In this document: piece by piece, positions 25,592 to 34,015 of the stretch
How the letters are laid out: the number at the start of each line of letters is the position of its first letter
How positions within the stretch are numbered: position 1 is the first letter of the stretch
Assembly (NCBI RefSeq): GCF_021228125.1
Contig: NZ_JAJQQS010000031.1
Location: 1 to 41,017 of the forward strand
Length of the DNA: 41,017 nt
Direction of reading: 5' to 3'
Origin: Streptomyces albireticuli
GTDB lineage: Bacteria; Actinomycetota; Actinomycetes; Streptomycetales; Streptomycetaceae
Made by a program: the position numbers and the translations under genes
The notes under the pieces: generated by a model
Told to the model about the DNA's origin: nothing
The model's database searches: none
What the model saw: only the letters and a program-made list of their open reading frames with translations

Positions 25592-27217
25592 ATGAGCACA
25601 GCGCAGCGCCCCCGCACCGGAGGCGATCTGGTCCTCGAATCGCTGACCGCGCTCGGCGCGGACACCGTTTTCGGGCTGCCCGGCCAGCATGCCCTCGGCC
25701 TCTTCGACGCGCTGCGCCGCTCCGCCGTGCGTTACGTGGGCCTGCGTACGGAGAACAACGCGGGTTTCGCCGCGGATGCCCGTGCCCGCCTGACCGGTAC
25801 GGTCACCCCGCTGCTGGTCTCCACCGGCCCCGGCGCCCTGATGACGCTTCCCGCCCTGCAGGAGGCGGCCGCCGCGAGTGCGCCCGTGCTGGGTATCTCC
25901 AGCCAGATCCCCACACCGGGGCTCGGCGGCGGCCGCAAGGGCTATCTGCACGAACTGCGCGACCAGCAGGCCTCGTTCCGTGACATCGTCAAGAGCACGT
26001 ACACCGTCCGCACCGCCTCCCAGATCCCCTCCGCGCTCGCCGCCGCCTGGCGCGAGGCCCTCCAGGTACCGGCCGGGCCGGTGTGGGTGGAGATCCCGCA
26101 GGACGTCCTCCTCGACGTCACCGCCGTACCGCCCGTACGCGCCCTCGACGCCACCCCCGCACCGCTCGCCCCCCGTCCGGAGCTGATCGAGGAGGCGGCC
26201 GCCGCCCTGGACGGGGCCGCCCGCCCCGTCCTCCTCGCCGGCGGCGGCGTCGTGCGCGCCGGGGCCCAGGAGGCGCTGCGCGCGCTGGCGGAGAAGCTGG
26301 ATGCCCCGGTGGCCTGCACGTTCGGCGGCAAGGGCGCCTTCCCGTGGGAGCACCCGCTCTCCGTGGGTTCCTGGCTGGAGGACCGGCATACCACCGGCTT
26401 CCTCGAGGACGCCGACGTCCTTCTCGTCGCCGGGTCCGGCCTGGGTGAACTCTCCTCGAATTACCACACCTTCCGTCCGCGCGGCCAGGTGATCCAGATC
26501 GAGGCGGACCTGGGCAAGCTGGAGTCCAACCACCCCGCCCTGGCCCTCCACGCGGATGCCGCTCCCGCCCTTGCCGCCCTGGCCGACGCCGTCACCGCCC
26601 GGCCGGCCGGCGGGGGAGCGGTACGGGCCCATTCTCTGCTGGAGAAGGTCCGCGCTCGCATCGCCGCACAGGACCTGGACACCGAGCGGCACGTCCTGGC
26701 CGCCGTCCGCGAGGCACTGCCTGATGATGCCCCCAGTTTCTGGGACATGACGATCCTGGGCTACTGGGCCTGGTCCGCCTTCGACCCCCGCACCGGCCCC
26801 TTCCACTCCGCTCAAGGGGCCGGCGGCCTGGGCTACGCCTTCCCCGCCGCCCTCGGCGCCGCCACCACCGACCCCGCCCGCCCGGTCCTGGCCGTCTCCG
26901 GCGACGGCGGCGCGATGTACTCGATCGCGGAGCTGGCCACCGCCCGCCAGTACGACCTGCCCGTCACCTGGCTCATCGTCGACGACGGCGGCTACGGCAT
27001 CCTGCGCGAGTACATGACCGACGCCTTCGGCCAGGCCACCGCCACCGAACTCGCCCGCCCCGACTTCACCGCCCTGGCCGCTTCCTTCAACGTTCCCGCC
27101 ACCCGCACCACCCCCGCCCGCCTGGGCGAGGACCTGGCCAAGGCCCTCGCCACCCCGGGCCCCTCCGTCGTCGTCCTCCCAGCTGTGCTGAAGATGTTCG
27201 CCCCCACCCACCTGTGA
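25592..27217 (+). CDS. Thiamine-diphosphate enzyme, acetolactate-synthase-like
   Basis: 541 residues, ATG 25592 after GGAGAGG. Three domains of the ALS/benzoylformate-decarboxylase family: the Pyr domain with the activating Glu in RTENNAGFAADARARLTG, a central domain with LLAGGGVVRAGA, and the PP domain with the metal/TPP motif SGDGGAMYSIAELATARQYDLPV-to-VDDGGYG. The motif's usual NN is DD here. Could carry out decarboxylation or carboligation of a 2-oxo acid. It is not an obvious housekeeping IlvB and no small regulatory subunit follows. No SARP-type site precedes it, so cluster membership is uncertain. Confidence 0.85.
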   Translation: MSTAQRPRTGGDLVLESLTALGADTVFGLPGQHALGLFDALRRSAVRYVGLRTENNAGFAADARARLTGTVTPLLVSTGPGALMTLPALQEAAAASAPVLGISSQIPTPGLGGGRKGYLHELRDQQASFRDIVKSTYTVRTASQIPSALAAAWREALQVPAGPVWVEIPQDVLLDVTAVPPVRALDATPAPLAPRPELIEEAAAALDGAARPVLLAGGGVVRAGAQEALRALAEKLDAPVACTFGGKGAFPWEHPLSVGSWLEDRHTTGFLEDADVLLVAGSGLGELSSNYHTFRPRGQVIQIEADLGKLESNHPALALHADAAPALAALADAVTARPAGGGAVRAHSLLEKVRARIAAQDLDTERHVLAAVREALPDDAPSFWDMTILGYWAWSAFDPRTGPFHSAQGAGGLGYAFPAALGAATTDPARPVLAVSGDGGAMYSIAELATARQYDLPVTWLIVDDGGYGILREYMTDAFGQATATELARPDFTALAASFNVPATRTTPARLGEDLAKALATPGPSVVVLPAVLKMFAPTHL

Positions 27218-27256
27218 CCCGCCGGCGGCGGGGTGAGCTCGTGCGACGGCCCCCGT

Positions 27257-27279
27257 GCCCCCGGCTGGGCGCCGGGGGC
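27257..27279 (+). terminator. Hairpin after the TPP enzyme gene
   Basis: GCCCCCGGC (27257-27265) and GCCGGGGGC (27271-27279) form a perfect 9-bp stem with a 5-nt loop, 40 bp after the stop codon. No U tract, as usual in Streptomyces. Confidence 0.65.
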
Positions 27280-27322
27280 CTGGACCCTGGCTTGCGACGA
27301 TCCCCTTGGGTGAAGGCGGAAG

Positions 27323-27973
27323 GAGATACCCGGATATGACGAGATCCTGGCGTCGGCCGAGGACCCGTTCGAGGTGATCGCGCATCCGCCGCTGAATGAG
27401 CGGACGGGGCGTCGGGCGTGGGATGGGGAGGCCGCGAAGAGGGAGGTGGGCTGGAAGACGTCGGCGCCGGTCACGGTGGAGGAGAAGGTCGACGCCGTGG
27501 CCGAGCTGGTGCGGGACGAGACGGTGGCCGGCCGGGTGGCGGTCAACCTTCTACGGCGCCGGGAGGTGGCGTTCGTGGCCATGCGGGACTCGGATGCTCG
27601 CTACATGGTCAACGAGATCCAGTTCGAGCAGGCCGACGACGAGGATGAACTCGATGAGGGGTTCCAGGACGTCCTGGCCCGCGAAGGCGAAGACGGCGAG
27701 GACGAGCGGTTCGATGACCCGGCCACCGTGGTGCGGCGGTGGCACCGGCAGATGGAGTTCGCCGACCTGATGGCGGTCTGCCAGGGTTTCATCGCGGGTG
27801 CCACCCGGCTGGTGCCGAAGCTGCGGGGGCACGAGTTCACCGACCGGCAGCACGAGCAGGTCGCAGACGCTCTGGAGAAGTTACGGGCCACGGCCGACTG
27901 GATTGAAACGGCGGTCGCAACCGGCCGCACCGATCTGGACGAAGCCCTCGCCCAGCTGCTGCGGGGCCAGTAG
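27323..27973 (+). pseudogene. 5'-truncated DUF6192-like mobile-element gene
   Basis: The frame is already coding at about 27332 (GYDEILASAEDPFEVIAHPP) before any start codon; the first usable one is GTG 27374. The remaining protein contains the segments WDGEAAKREVG, TVEEKVDAVAELVRDE and LLRRREVAFVAM, found in DUF6192 proteins of Streptomyces integrative elements, followed by a conserved helical tail. The N-terminal HTH-like domain is missing. The sequence before about 27320 is unrelated, so this looks like an insertion/deletion boundary. The shorter GTG-started form could still be expressed. Confidence 0.55.
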
Positions 27974-27975
27974 CC

Positions 27976-28095
27976 ATGCGGGGCCTGCCCGCCCATGTCC
28001 ATGGCGAAGCCGTACGCAAGGCGCTGGTCGAGGCGAGGCCGGCCGGGGCCAGTCTGGCCCAGCTGTGCCACTCGACCCGCCTCACCCCCTCCCAG
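27976..28095 (+). pseudogene. Truncated RacP-like gene
   Basis: Begins at ATG 27976, 2 bp after the DUF6192-like gene (MRGLPAHVHGEAVRKALVEA, then GASLAQLCHSTRLTPSQ). This is the N-terminal winged-helix start of RacP-type proteins of actinobacterial integrative elements. Similarity ends at about 28097, where the frame joins unrelated DNA. Confidence 0.45.
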
Positions 28096-28096
28096 T

Positions 28097-28337
28097 CTGC
28101 GTCGGCACCAAGTTCCTCAGGACGAGGGATCGCCGGAATTGTCGTGACTGTGAGTGTTTGACCCAACACGCCGAAGCGCACTTGGCCTGGACCGTCATGA
28201 CGCTGATGACACGGCGGCTGACCAAACCGGTGGCTTCCTGGCGTGAACCCAAACCGCCGCCCGCACCGCCCACCCCGCCGCCACCACGGATCCGTCTGCG
28301 TCCCTGGACCGTCCGCCTCGCCCCAGTACCCCTGTGA
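28097..28337 (+). pseudogene. Fragment of an integrative-element Cys-motif protein
   Basis: In another frame, starting without a start codon: CVGTKFLRTRDRRNCRDCECL, then QHAEAHLAWTVMTLM and a Pro-rich tail to a stop at 28337. The RTRDRRNCRDC segment, a C-x-x-C mini-motif, is common in small proteins of Streptomyces conjugative elements. With the two preceding entries it marks a collapsed integrative element about 1 kb long. I see no integrase or att repeats. 28338-28560 holds no gene. Confidence 0.4.
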
Positions 28338-28576
28338 CCGCGTGGCTTCGCCCGGCAGGGACCATCGGATGGCAGTGCTACGGGCCTCGGCAGTCCATCC
28401 GGACAGCAATCGCCCGCGCCGGGTGCCGCCCACGGTGGCCATGCACGGGGTCCGGTGGGATGTTCACCTTGGTGGACCGTGCGGGTCGCCGGGGGCAGGG
28501 GGGCGTGCTGGACTGCTGGAGACAGCCGGTCCGGAGCGCGACTCCGTGGCCGGGAGGGCAGTCGAAGGAGCTGGTG

Positions 28577-29116
28577 ATGAAGTTCTCCCGTCTGGCGTAC
28601 ACGGCCGTGCCGCTCGTCCTGGCCGCCTCCGTCGCCGGAGCCACCGCCGTGGAAGCCCGGCCGCCGTCCAGGCCGAACGAGTGCCGCGACCGGGGGCCGG
28701 GATACACGGACGCGACCGTGCCCGCGGTGGGGCAGACGTGGACGGCGGACTTCGGGGTGGACACCCCGATCGGCAAGGGCCCGTTCCTGACGACGATCAC
28801 GTTCCGCTCGGCCACGGCGGCGACGATCAAGGTGATCAAGGGCCCGGGGACACTGACGGGCCTGACCCAGCAGATCACCTACTCCACGACCCGGCTGCGG
28901 GCCTGCCAGTACGCCGTGGCCTGGCACGAACCCATCAGCGGCGTGTACGTCACCCAGGTGGAGGACTACGCCCGGCACCGCACGTTCGACACCATCCTCA
29001 ACGGCACCCAGTTCTTCCACATGACCGGCAAGTTCTACCCCGGCACCCCCTCGGCCTCCTCCGCCTCCCGCACGGGAAGCGCCAAGCACAAGAGCGCGGG
29101 AGGGTTGAGGCCGTGA
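28577..29116 (+). CDS. Secreted hypothetical protein, 179 aa
   Basis: ATG 28577 with AAGGAG 6 bp upstream. Residues 1-27 form a Sec signal peptide (MKFSRLAY, then AVPLVLAASVAGATAVEA) with a probable cut after an AxA. The mature part has a beta-rich pattern (VGQTWTADFGVDTPIG, FLTTITFRSATAATIKVI) and two Cys residues that could pair. No family assigned. The stop overlaps the GTG of the next gene (GTGA), so the two are coupled. Confidence 0.75.
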   Translation: MKFSRLAYTAVPLVLAASVAGATAVEARPPSRPNECRDRGPGYTDATVPAVGQTWTADFGVDTPIGKGPFLTTITFRSATAATIKVIKGPGTLTGLTQQITYSTTRLRACQYAVAWHEPISGVYVTQVEDYARHRTFDTILNGTQFFHMTGKFYPGTPSASSASRTGSAKHKSAGGLRP

Positions 29117-29721
29117 AGGTAGGAATCATCGGTGCCGGCCGTCTGGGCACCGCCCTGGCCCGGCACTTCACCCGGGCCGGGCACCAGGTGAAACTGTCCA
29201 GCTCTCGCGGCCCGGACGCCCTGACCGGGCTCGTCGGCGAGCTCGGCGGGAACGCCTCGGCCGGGACGGCCCAGGAGGCCGCCGACTTCGGTGACGTCGT
29301 GGTCCTGGCCGTGCAGTGGGACCAGAAAGAGAGCGCGGTCGCCTCGGTCTCCTCCTGGCAGGACCGCACCGTCCTCGTCCCCATCAACCCGCTGCGCGAG
29401 ACCGAAGGCCGCCTGGAGCACGCCGACACCGGCGGCCGTCCGCCCACCGAGGTCGTCGCCTCGCTCATCCCCGGCGCTCAGGTCGTCAAGGGCTTCAACA
29501 CCTACCCCGCTCAGGTTCTCGCCGAGGATCCCGCTGTCGACGGCGGGCGCCGTATCGTCCTGCTCGCCGGGGACGACGCCGGCGCCAAGCGGAAGGTGGC
29601 CGACCTGACCGACAGTGCCGGCTTCCAGGCCGTCGACACCGGCACCCTCGCCGAAGGCGGCCCCTTGTTCGACAGCGGCGGCCCCCTCGGCGGCCCCCGT
29701 AAGGACATCCTCGCTCTCTGA
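29113..29721 (+). CDS. F420-dependent NADP reductase-like protein
   Basis: 202 residues from GTG 29113. N-terminal Rossmann motif KVGIIGAGRLGTALARHFTRAGHQVKLSSSRGP, then VVVLAVQW and VVKGFNTYPAQVL, the arrangement of the Fno/NPDR family (NADP binding domain of coenzyme-F420 reductases). It could exchange hydride between NADPH and F420H2. An F420-type luciferase-like oxidoreductase follows 94 bp downstream, which fits. Confidence 0.85.
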   Translation: MKVGIIGAGRLGTALARHFTRAGHQVKLSSSRGPDALTGLVGELGGNASAGTAQEAADFGDVVVLAVQWDQKESAVASVSSWQDRTVLVPINPLRETEGRLEHADTGGRPPTEVVASLIPGAQVVKGFNTYPAQVLAEDPAVDGGRRIVLLAGDDAGAKRKVADLTDSAGFQAVDTGTLAEGGPLFDSGGPLGGPRKDILAL

Positions 29722-29815
29722 CCCCCCACCGCCTCCAGCCCTAATGCGGGGACGACGGCAGCACCCTCCCTGGGGACTCGGCGCGACCGGCACCGTACGT
29801 GGCAGGTGATAAACC

Positions 29816-30688
29816 GTGGCATCCCTCCCCGGCCTCGGCCCCATCGGCATCTGGAGCAACAAACTCCAGACGGACGACCCCGACGACCTCGGCCGGCTCC
29901 GTGACGCCGCGGCGGAGCTGGAAGAGCTCGGCTACGCGGCCCTGTGGATCGGCGGCAGCCCCAGCCTCGCTCACGCCGCCCACCTGCTGGCCGCGACGAA
30001 CCACATCACGGTGGGCACCAGCATCCTGAGCATCTGGCAGCACCAAGCAGCCGATGTCACCCGGCAGCGCGCCGCCCTCGACCCCGCCGACCGCGAACGC
30101 CTCCTCCTCGGCCTGGGCGTCAGCCACGCCCGCTTCGCCGCCCAGTACAACCGCCCGTACTCCGCCATGCAGGACTACCTCACCGCCCTGGACACCGCTC
30201 CCGAGCCGGTACCTGCTGACCGGCGCGTGCTCGCCGCGATCGGCCCCAAGATGCTCCGCCTGGCCGGCGACCGCGCGGCCGGCGCCATCCCCTACCTCGT
30301 CACACCCGAGTTCACCGCCCAGGCCCGCACGGCCCTGGGAGACCAGCCCTTCCTCGGCCCGGAAATGAAAGCCGTCCTCGACACCGACGAGGCCCGCGCC
30401 CGCACCACCGCCCGCGACTACCTCACCAACTACCTGACCCTGCCCAACTACACCAACAACCTCCAGCGCGTCGGCTACACCGAGGACGACATCACCGGCG
30501 GCGGCAGCAACCGCCTCGTCGACGCCCTCGTCGCATGCGGCGACGCCGAACAGGTCCGCACCCGTATCGAGGAGTTCCAGAAGGCAGGAGCCGACCACGT
30601 CGCCGTGCAGATCGTCCTACCCCCGGGACAGAGCTACCCCGAACTGCTGCGGCAGTACCGCGAACTGGCACAGGCCCTGCCCCTGTGA
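29816..30688 (+). CDS. LLM-class F420-dependent oxidoreductase
   Basis: 290 residues, GTG start. Luciferase-like TIM-barrel features: LGPIGIWSNKLQ, LEELGYAALWIGGSPS, TNHITVGTSILSIWQ, RLLLGLGVSHARF and the C-terminal AGADHVAVQIVLPPG. The short length and LGVSHARF place it in the actinobacterial F420 subfamily. Reduces or oxidises an unknown substrate with F420. Its stop overlaps the next GTG (GTGA). Confidence 0.88.
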   Translation: MASLPGLGPIGIWSNKLQTDDPDDLGRLRDAAAELEELGYAALWIGGSPSLAHAAHLLAATNHITVGTSILSIWQHQAADVTRQRAALDPADRERLLLGLGVSHARFAAQYNRPYSAMQDYLTALDTAPEPVPADRRVLAAIGPKMLRLAGDRAAGAIPYLVTPEFTAQARTALGDQPFLGPEMKAVLDTDEARARTTARDYLTNYLTLPNYTNNLQRVGYTEDDITGGGSNRLVDALVACGDAEQVRTRIEEFQKAGADHVAVQIVLPPGQSYPELLRQYRELAQALPL

Positions 30689-30918
30689 CCAGGCAGCCCC
30701 CGGCCCCCAGCAGCACAAGGGCCCGCGTGCGCTTCGTACCGGCAGTTGAACGAGGCCGGGTCGGCCAGCGATTCCACCTGGCCGCGCGCGCCGGCACCGG
30801 CCAGGCGTTCGTCTCCCGTGTCGAGTCGGGCAAGATCATTCCGACTCTTCCCGTCCTTCAGTGCCTGGCGACGGCACTGGAGTGCGACGTGTCCTTGGAC
30901 TTCCTGCCGCACCGGTGA
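30685..30918 (+). CDS. Small XRE-like helix-turn-helix protein, 77 aa
   Basis: GTG 30685 overlaps the stop of the LLM gene. After about 30 Pro/Arg-rich residues, FHLAARAGTGQAFVSRVESGKIIPTLPVLQCLATALECDV matches an HTH_3 domain missing part of helix 1. The N-terminal part of a normal XRE domain appears lost, so this may be a 3' remnant joined to the LLM operon. If expressed, it is a DNA-binding peptide. Confidence 0.5.
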   Translation: MTRQPPAPSSTRARVRFVPAVERGRVGQRFHLAARAGTGQAFVSRVESGKIIPTLPVLQCLATALECDVSLDFLPHR

Positions 30919-30943
30919 ACGCCTCCGGTGGCGGCAAATGCCT

Positions 30944-31408
30944 TCACCTCCGTGAAGCCGGGAAACCTTTGGTGAAGACGCCTCGCAGCACCGCTCCGCG
31001 CACGGCGAACGCCGTCCGCACGACGGGCACCATGCACACGACCTGCATCGCCGCGTACCACAGGGGGCAGACGCCCGGGATCAGGTCCACGCCGATGATG
31101 GCGACCGGCATGATGACGGTGAGGGCGCTCACCCGCTCGTAGGCCCGCTTCGATCCCCGGGAGGCGGAGACGGTCATCCGGTGGAGCAGCACCGCGACCA
31201 CGGGCAGCAGCACGGCCCGCACCCACATGAACGTGTTCACCGTATGCCCGCTGACCGCCACCGCGACGACCGTCACCAAGGCGGCGGCGCTCAGCGCCCC
31301 GTAGACCTTCAGGGCGCTCCTCGCCCTGCCGAAGGCCTCCTGGGTACGGGGGGAGGCGAGGAGCGCCGCTGCTGCCGCGGGAGTGGTGCTGTGCGTGTTG
31401 GTATCCAT
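30944..31408 (-). CDS. Membrane protein, 154 aa
   Basis: Starts at ATG 31408 (MDTNTHSTTPAAAAALL). Four hydrophobic segments: VYGALSAAALVTVVAVAVSG, MWVRAVLLPVVAVLL, ALTVIMPVAIIGVDLI and a shorter AMQVVCMVPVVRTAFAV, with basic loops. No family named. Divergent from the sensor kinase at 31569, with a 160-bp shared promoter region, so it may be a target or partner of that two-component system. Confidence 0.75.
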   Translation of the reverse strand: MDTNTHSTTPAAAAALLASPRTQEAFGRARSALKVYGALSAAALVTVVAVAVSGHTVNTFMWVRAVLLPVVAVLLHRMTVSASRGSKRAYERVSALTVIMPVAIIGVDLIPGVCPLWYAAMQVVCMVPVVRTAFAVRGAVLRGVFTKGFPASRR

Positions 31409-31568
31409 ACCGACGACGCTACGAAGCGCGGGGACCCGGCCGGTATCGGTCTGGGCCCCCGGCGGGGTGGGGCTAGGCCCACTCTCCGCCTGACCAGGGC
31501 CGCAGCACCCCGGCGCCCGGTGCACAGTGGTGGGGCACCGGACCAAAAGGGGTGGGGGAAGAAGCGTG

Positions 31569-32822
31569 ATGAGACAGCTGGGTTCGTGGGTGGCGCGCGT
31601 CGGCGTGGGGTTCGTGCGGTCATGCGTCGTGGGATCGTTGAGCATGCTGGTCCCCCTGGTGTGGGCGGGTGCCGTGGCTCTGGGGATCCGGTGGGGGGCG
31701 GCGAACCCGTGGTCGTGGCTCGCGCCGCTCGTGCTGGTGTGCACGGGCACGCTCGCCCTGTGCCGCACGGTCTGCAGGGCGGTACGTTTCCTGGTGGGGA
31801 AGTGGACGGACACCGCTGTCCCCGCCGGGTACCGGCAGGCCCCCGCGGTATCGCAGCTGTCCACCGGGCACTGGTGGAACGGTTTCTCCTACGAGCGCAC
31901 CCGTCGCGACGCCCTGCGCGACCAGAAGTGGCGCCTGTGGTGGTACGACCCCGCCACCTGGCGCGACCTGCGTTTCACCGCGCTCCTGCCGTTCACCGCG
32001 GGCGCACTCGCCTGCTTCCCGCCGGCTGCCGTCGCCGCAGGACTCCTTACCCTCGCCCGCCCGGAACCCGCTGCACGTCTGGTCGGGATCCTCGCCTTGG
32101 CCGCGGCCCTGGCCACCGCCCCGTACGCCTGGCGGGCCGTCCGCCCGGTGGCCGTCCGCTTCCTGCGCCCCTCGCCCGCGATGGTGCTGGCGGACCGGGT
32201 GGAGGAACTGACCGCGCAGCGCGCGGATGTCACCGTCGCGCAGGCCGCCGAGATCCGCCGGATCGAACGGGACCTGCACGACGGGGCCCAGGCCCGCCTG
32301 GTCGGCCTTGGCCTGTCCCTGGCCACTGCGGAGCGGCTGATGGAAACCGACCCCGGCCGGGCCAGGGCGCTGATGCGCGACGCGCGGGCCGGTGCCGCGA
32401 CGTCCCTGTCCGAACTGCGCGAACTGGTCAGGGGGATCAACCCGCCGGTCCTCAGCGACCGCGGGCTCGTGGACGCCGTGCGCGCCCTCGCCCTGGACAG
32501 CCCCCTCGAAACCACCGTCAGTGCCGGTGCCGAGGTGCGCCTGGAGGTGCCGGTGGAGTCCGCTTTGTACTTCGCTGTCGCCGAACTGCTCACCAACGCG
32601 GCCAAGCACGCCCATGCCACCCGGGCGGCCGTCTCCCTGGTCTGGGGCGGTACCGGCGTCGTCGTCGCCGTGGAGGACGACGGCCGTGGCGGGGCCGCCG
32701 AGCGGGATGGGGGAGGGCTCGCGGGGCTGCGTCGCCGTCTTTCGGTCTTCGACGGCACTCTGGAGATCACCAGCCCGGTGGGCGGTCCGACCCGGGTGAG
32801 GATGATGGTGCCATGCGAATAG
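31569..32822 (+). CDS. Sensor histidine kinase (NarL-partner type)
   Basis: 417 residues. Two pairs of membrane segments in the first 190 residues, joined by a cytoplasmic-looking loop rich in Trp/Arg (RDALRDQKWRLWWYDPATWRDL). DHp of the HisKA_3 type with the phosphorylated His in ERDLHDGAQARLVGLGLSL; ATPase N box ELLTNAAKHAHA and G1 box VEDDGRGGA. ATG 31569 chosen over the adjacent GTG. The stop overlaps the response-regulator start by 10 bp. Confidence 0.9.
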   Translation: MRQLGSWVARVGVGFVRSCVVGSLSMLVPLVWAGAVALGIRWGAANPWSWLAPLVLVCTGTLALCRTVCRAVRFLVGKWTDTAVPAGYRQAPAVSQLSTGHWWNGFSYERTRRDALRDQKWRLWWYDPATWRDLRFTALLPFTAGALACFPPAAVAAGLLTLARPEPAARLVGILALAAALATAPYAWRAVRPVAVRFLRPSPAMVLADRVEELTAQRADVTVAQAAEIRRIERDLHDGAQARLVGLGLSLATAERLMETDPGRARALMRDARAGAATSLSELRELVRGINPPVLSDRGLVDAVRALALDSPLETTVSAGAEVRLEVPVESALYFAVAELLTNAAKHAHATRAAVSLVWGGTGVVVAVEDDGRGGAAERDGGGLAGLRRRLSVFDGTLEITSPVGGPTRVRMMVPCE

Positions 32823-33460
32823 TCGTAGCCGAAGACCTCTACCTCCTGCGTGACGGCATGGTCCGTCTCCTGGAGGCGTACGGCCACCAGGTGGTGGCGA
32901 CCTCCACCACCGGGCCCGAGACCCTTGACGCGCTGCGCAGATGGCGGCCCGACGTCGCGGTCGTCGACGTGCGCATGCCTCCCACGCAGACGGACGAGGG
33001 GTTGCGCGCGGCGCTGGCCGCCCGCGGTGAACTCCCCGGCCTGCCTGTGCTGATCCTTTCCCAGTACGTCGAACAGCTCTACGCCCGTGAGCTCCTGGCC
33101 GACGGCGCCGGCGGCATCGGCTACTTCCTCAAGGAAAGCGTCTTCGATGCCGACCAGTTCATCGACGCCCTCGAACGCGTCGCCGCCGGCGGCACCGCCA
33201 TGGACCCGGCCGTCATCGCCAAACTGCTCGGCAGCGGCACCTCCCACCGGCGCCTGGGACAGCTCACCGAACGCGAGCACTCCGTCCTCGCCCTCATGGC
33301 CGAAGGGCTGTCCAACCAGGCCATCGGCCGGAAGCTCTTCCTCAGCGAGAGCGCCATCAGCAAATACACCACCTCGATGTTCGGCAAACTCGGCATCACC
33401 GACGACGACCACAGCAACCGCCGCGTCCTGGCCGTCCTCACCTACCTCAACACCCCCTGA
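32813..33460 (+). CDS. LuxR/NarL-family response regulator
   Basis: 215 residues. Receiver domain: acidic pair in VVAEDLYLLRDG, phospho-Asp in VAVVDVRMPP, Lys in YFLKESV. C-terminal LuxR HTH: LTEREHSVLALMAEGLSNQAIGRKLFLSESAISKYTTSMFGKLGI. Overlaps and pairs with the preceding kinase. Likely regulates the divergent membrane protein or itself. Confidence 0.93.
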   Translation: MRIVVAEDLYLLRDGMVRLLEAYGHQVVATSTTGPETLDALRRWRPDVAVVDVRMPPTQTDEGLRAALAARGELPGLPVLILSQYVEQLYARELLADGAGGIGYFLKESVFDADQFIDALERVAAGGTAMDPAVIAKLLGSGTSHRRLGQLTEREHSVLALMAEGLSNQAIGRKLFLSESAISKYTTSMFGKLGITDDDHSNRRVLAVLTYLNTP

Positions 33461-33518
33461 CCGCCCGGCCCCGGCACCTACTCCGGGCAGGGGGCAGCCT
33501 GCCCGTTACCGTGGGTGG

Positions 33519-33949
33519 ATGACCGATCTGTGGAACCCCGACGCCCCGGGCGTCCTGCGTTTGCCCTCCGGCCGCCTGATCCGCGGCCGGGCGCTGCGCC
33601 GTCCCCTGCCGGATGGTCCTGTCCCCGTCTACGCCGTTCACTTGCTCGGTACGCCTCCTCCCAGCGTTCCCTGGAGGCGAGGTGGCTGCGCTGGCCGGAC
33701 TTCCGGCTTCCCGCCGATCCCGCTGACGCCCGCAGCGTGTTGCGCGAGGTGTGGGAGCGGGCGGTGGGGGAGCGGGTGGAGGTTGGTTGTGGTGGTGGTC
33801 GTGGTCGTACGGGTACCGCTCTGGCTTGTCTCGCTGTTCTTGATGGTGTCCCGCCTGCCCGGGCGGTCGCGTTCGTACGCCGCTACTACGACCGCCACGC
33901 CGTCGAGACGCCGTGGCAGAGACGCTACGTTCGCCGTTTCACCCACTGA
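33519..33949 (+). pseudogene. Protein-tyrosine-phosphatase-like gene with a frameshift
   Basis: From ATG 33519 frame 1 reads MTDLWNPDAPGVLRLPSGRL to HLLGTPPPSVPW; the rest of the protein (EARWLRWPDFRLPADPADA, the CGGGRGRTG active loop, VETPWQRRYVRRF) lies in another frame. The switch needs one base and occurs at about 33671-33675; one extra G in the GG of CCCTGGAGG would restore a continuous protein of about 144 aa. The P-loop Cx5R is intact, so the gene is a recent frameshift mutant or a sequencing error. Family: small bacterial dual-specificity-like phosphatases. Confidence 0.7.
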
Positions 33950-34015
33950 CCTCCGGGGGTGTCACGGCTGCCCTCCTCTTCGCGCCGCCGGCACTTCTGG
34001 CGCTGCCGTCGGGCC

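Noticed and set aside
25268..27385. 705-codon open frame on the minus strand opposite the TPP enzyme
   Set aside because: It mirrors the high-GC third positions of a clear enzyme on the plus strand; its product is Gly-rich without motifs. Only its last 40 codons, outside the enzyme gene, look real (Uma2 relic).
31181..33460. A 759-aa fusion ending in the response regulator
   Set aside because: The upstream part is an antisense and out-of-frame reading of the kinase gene; the regulator starts at its own ATG 32813.
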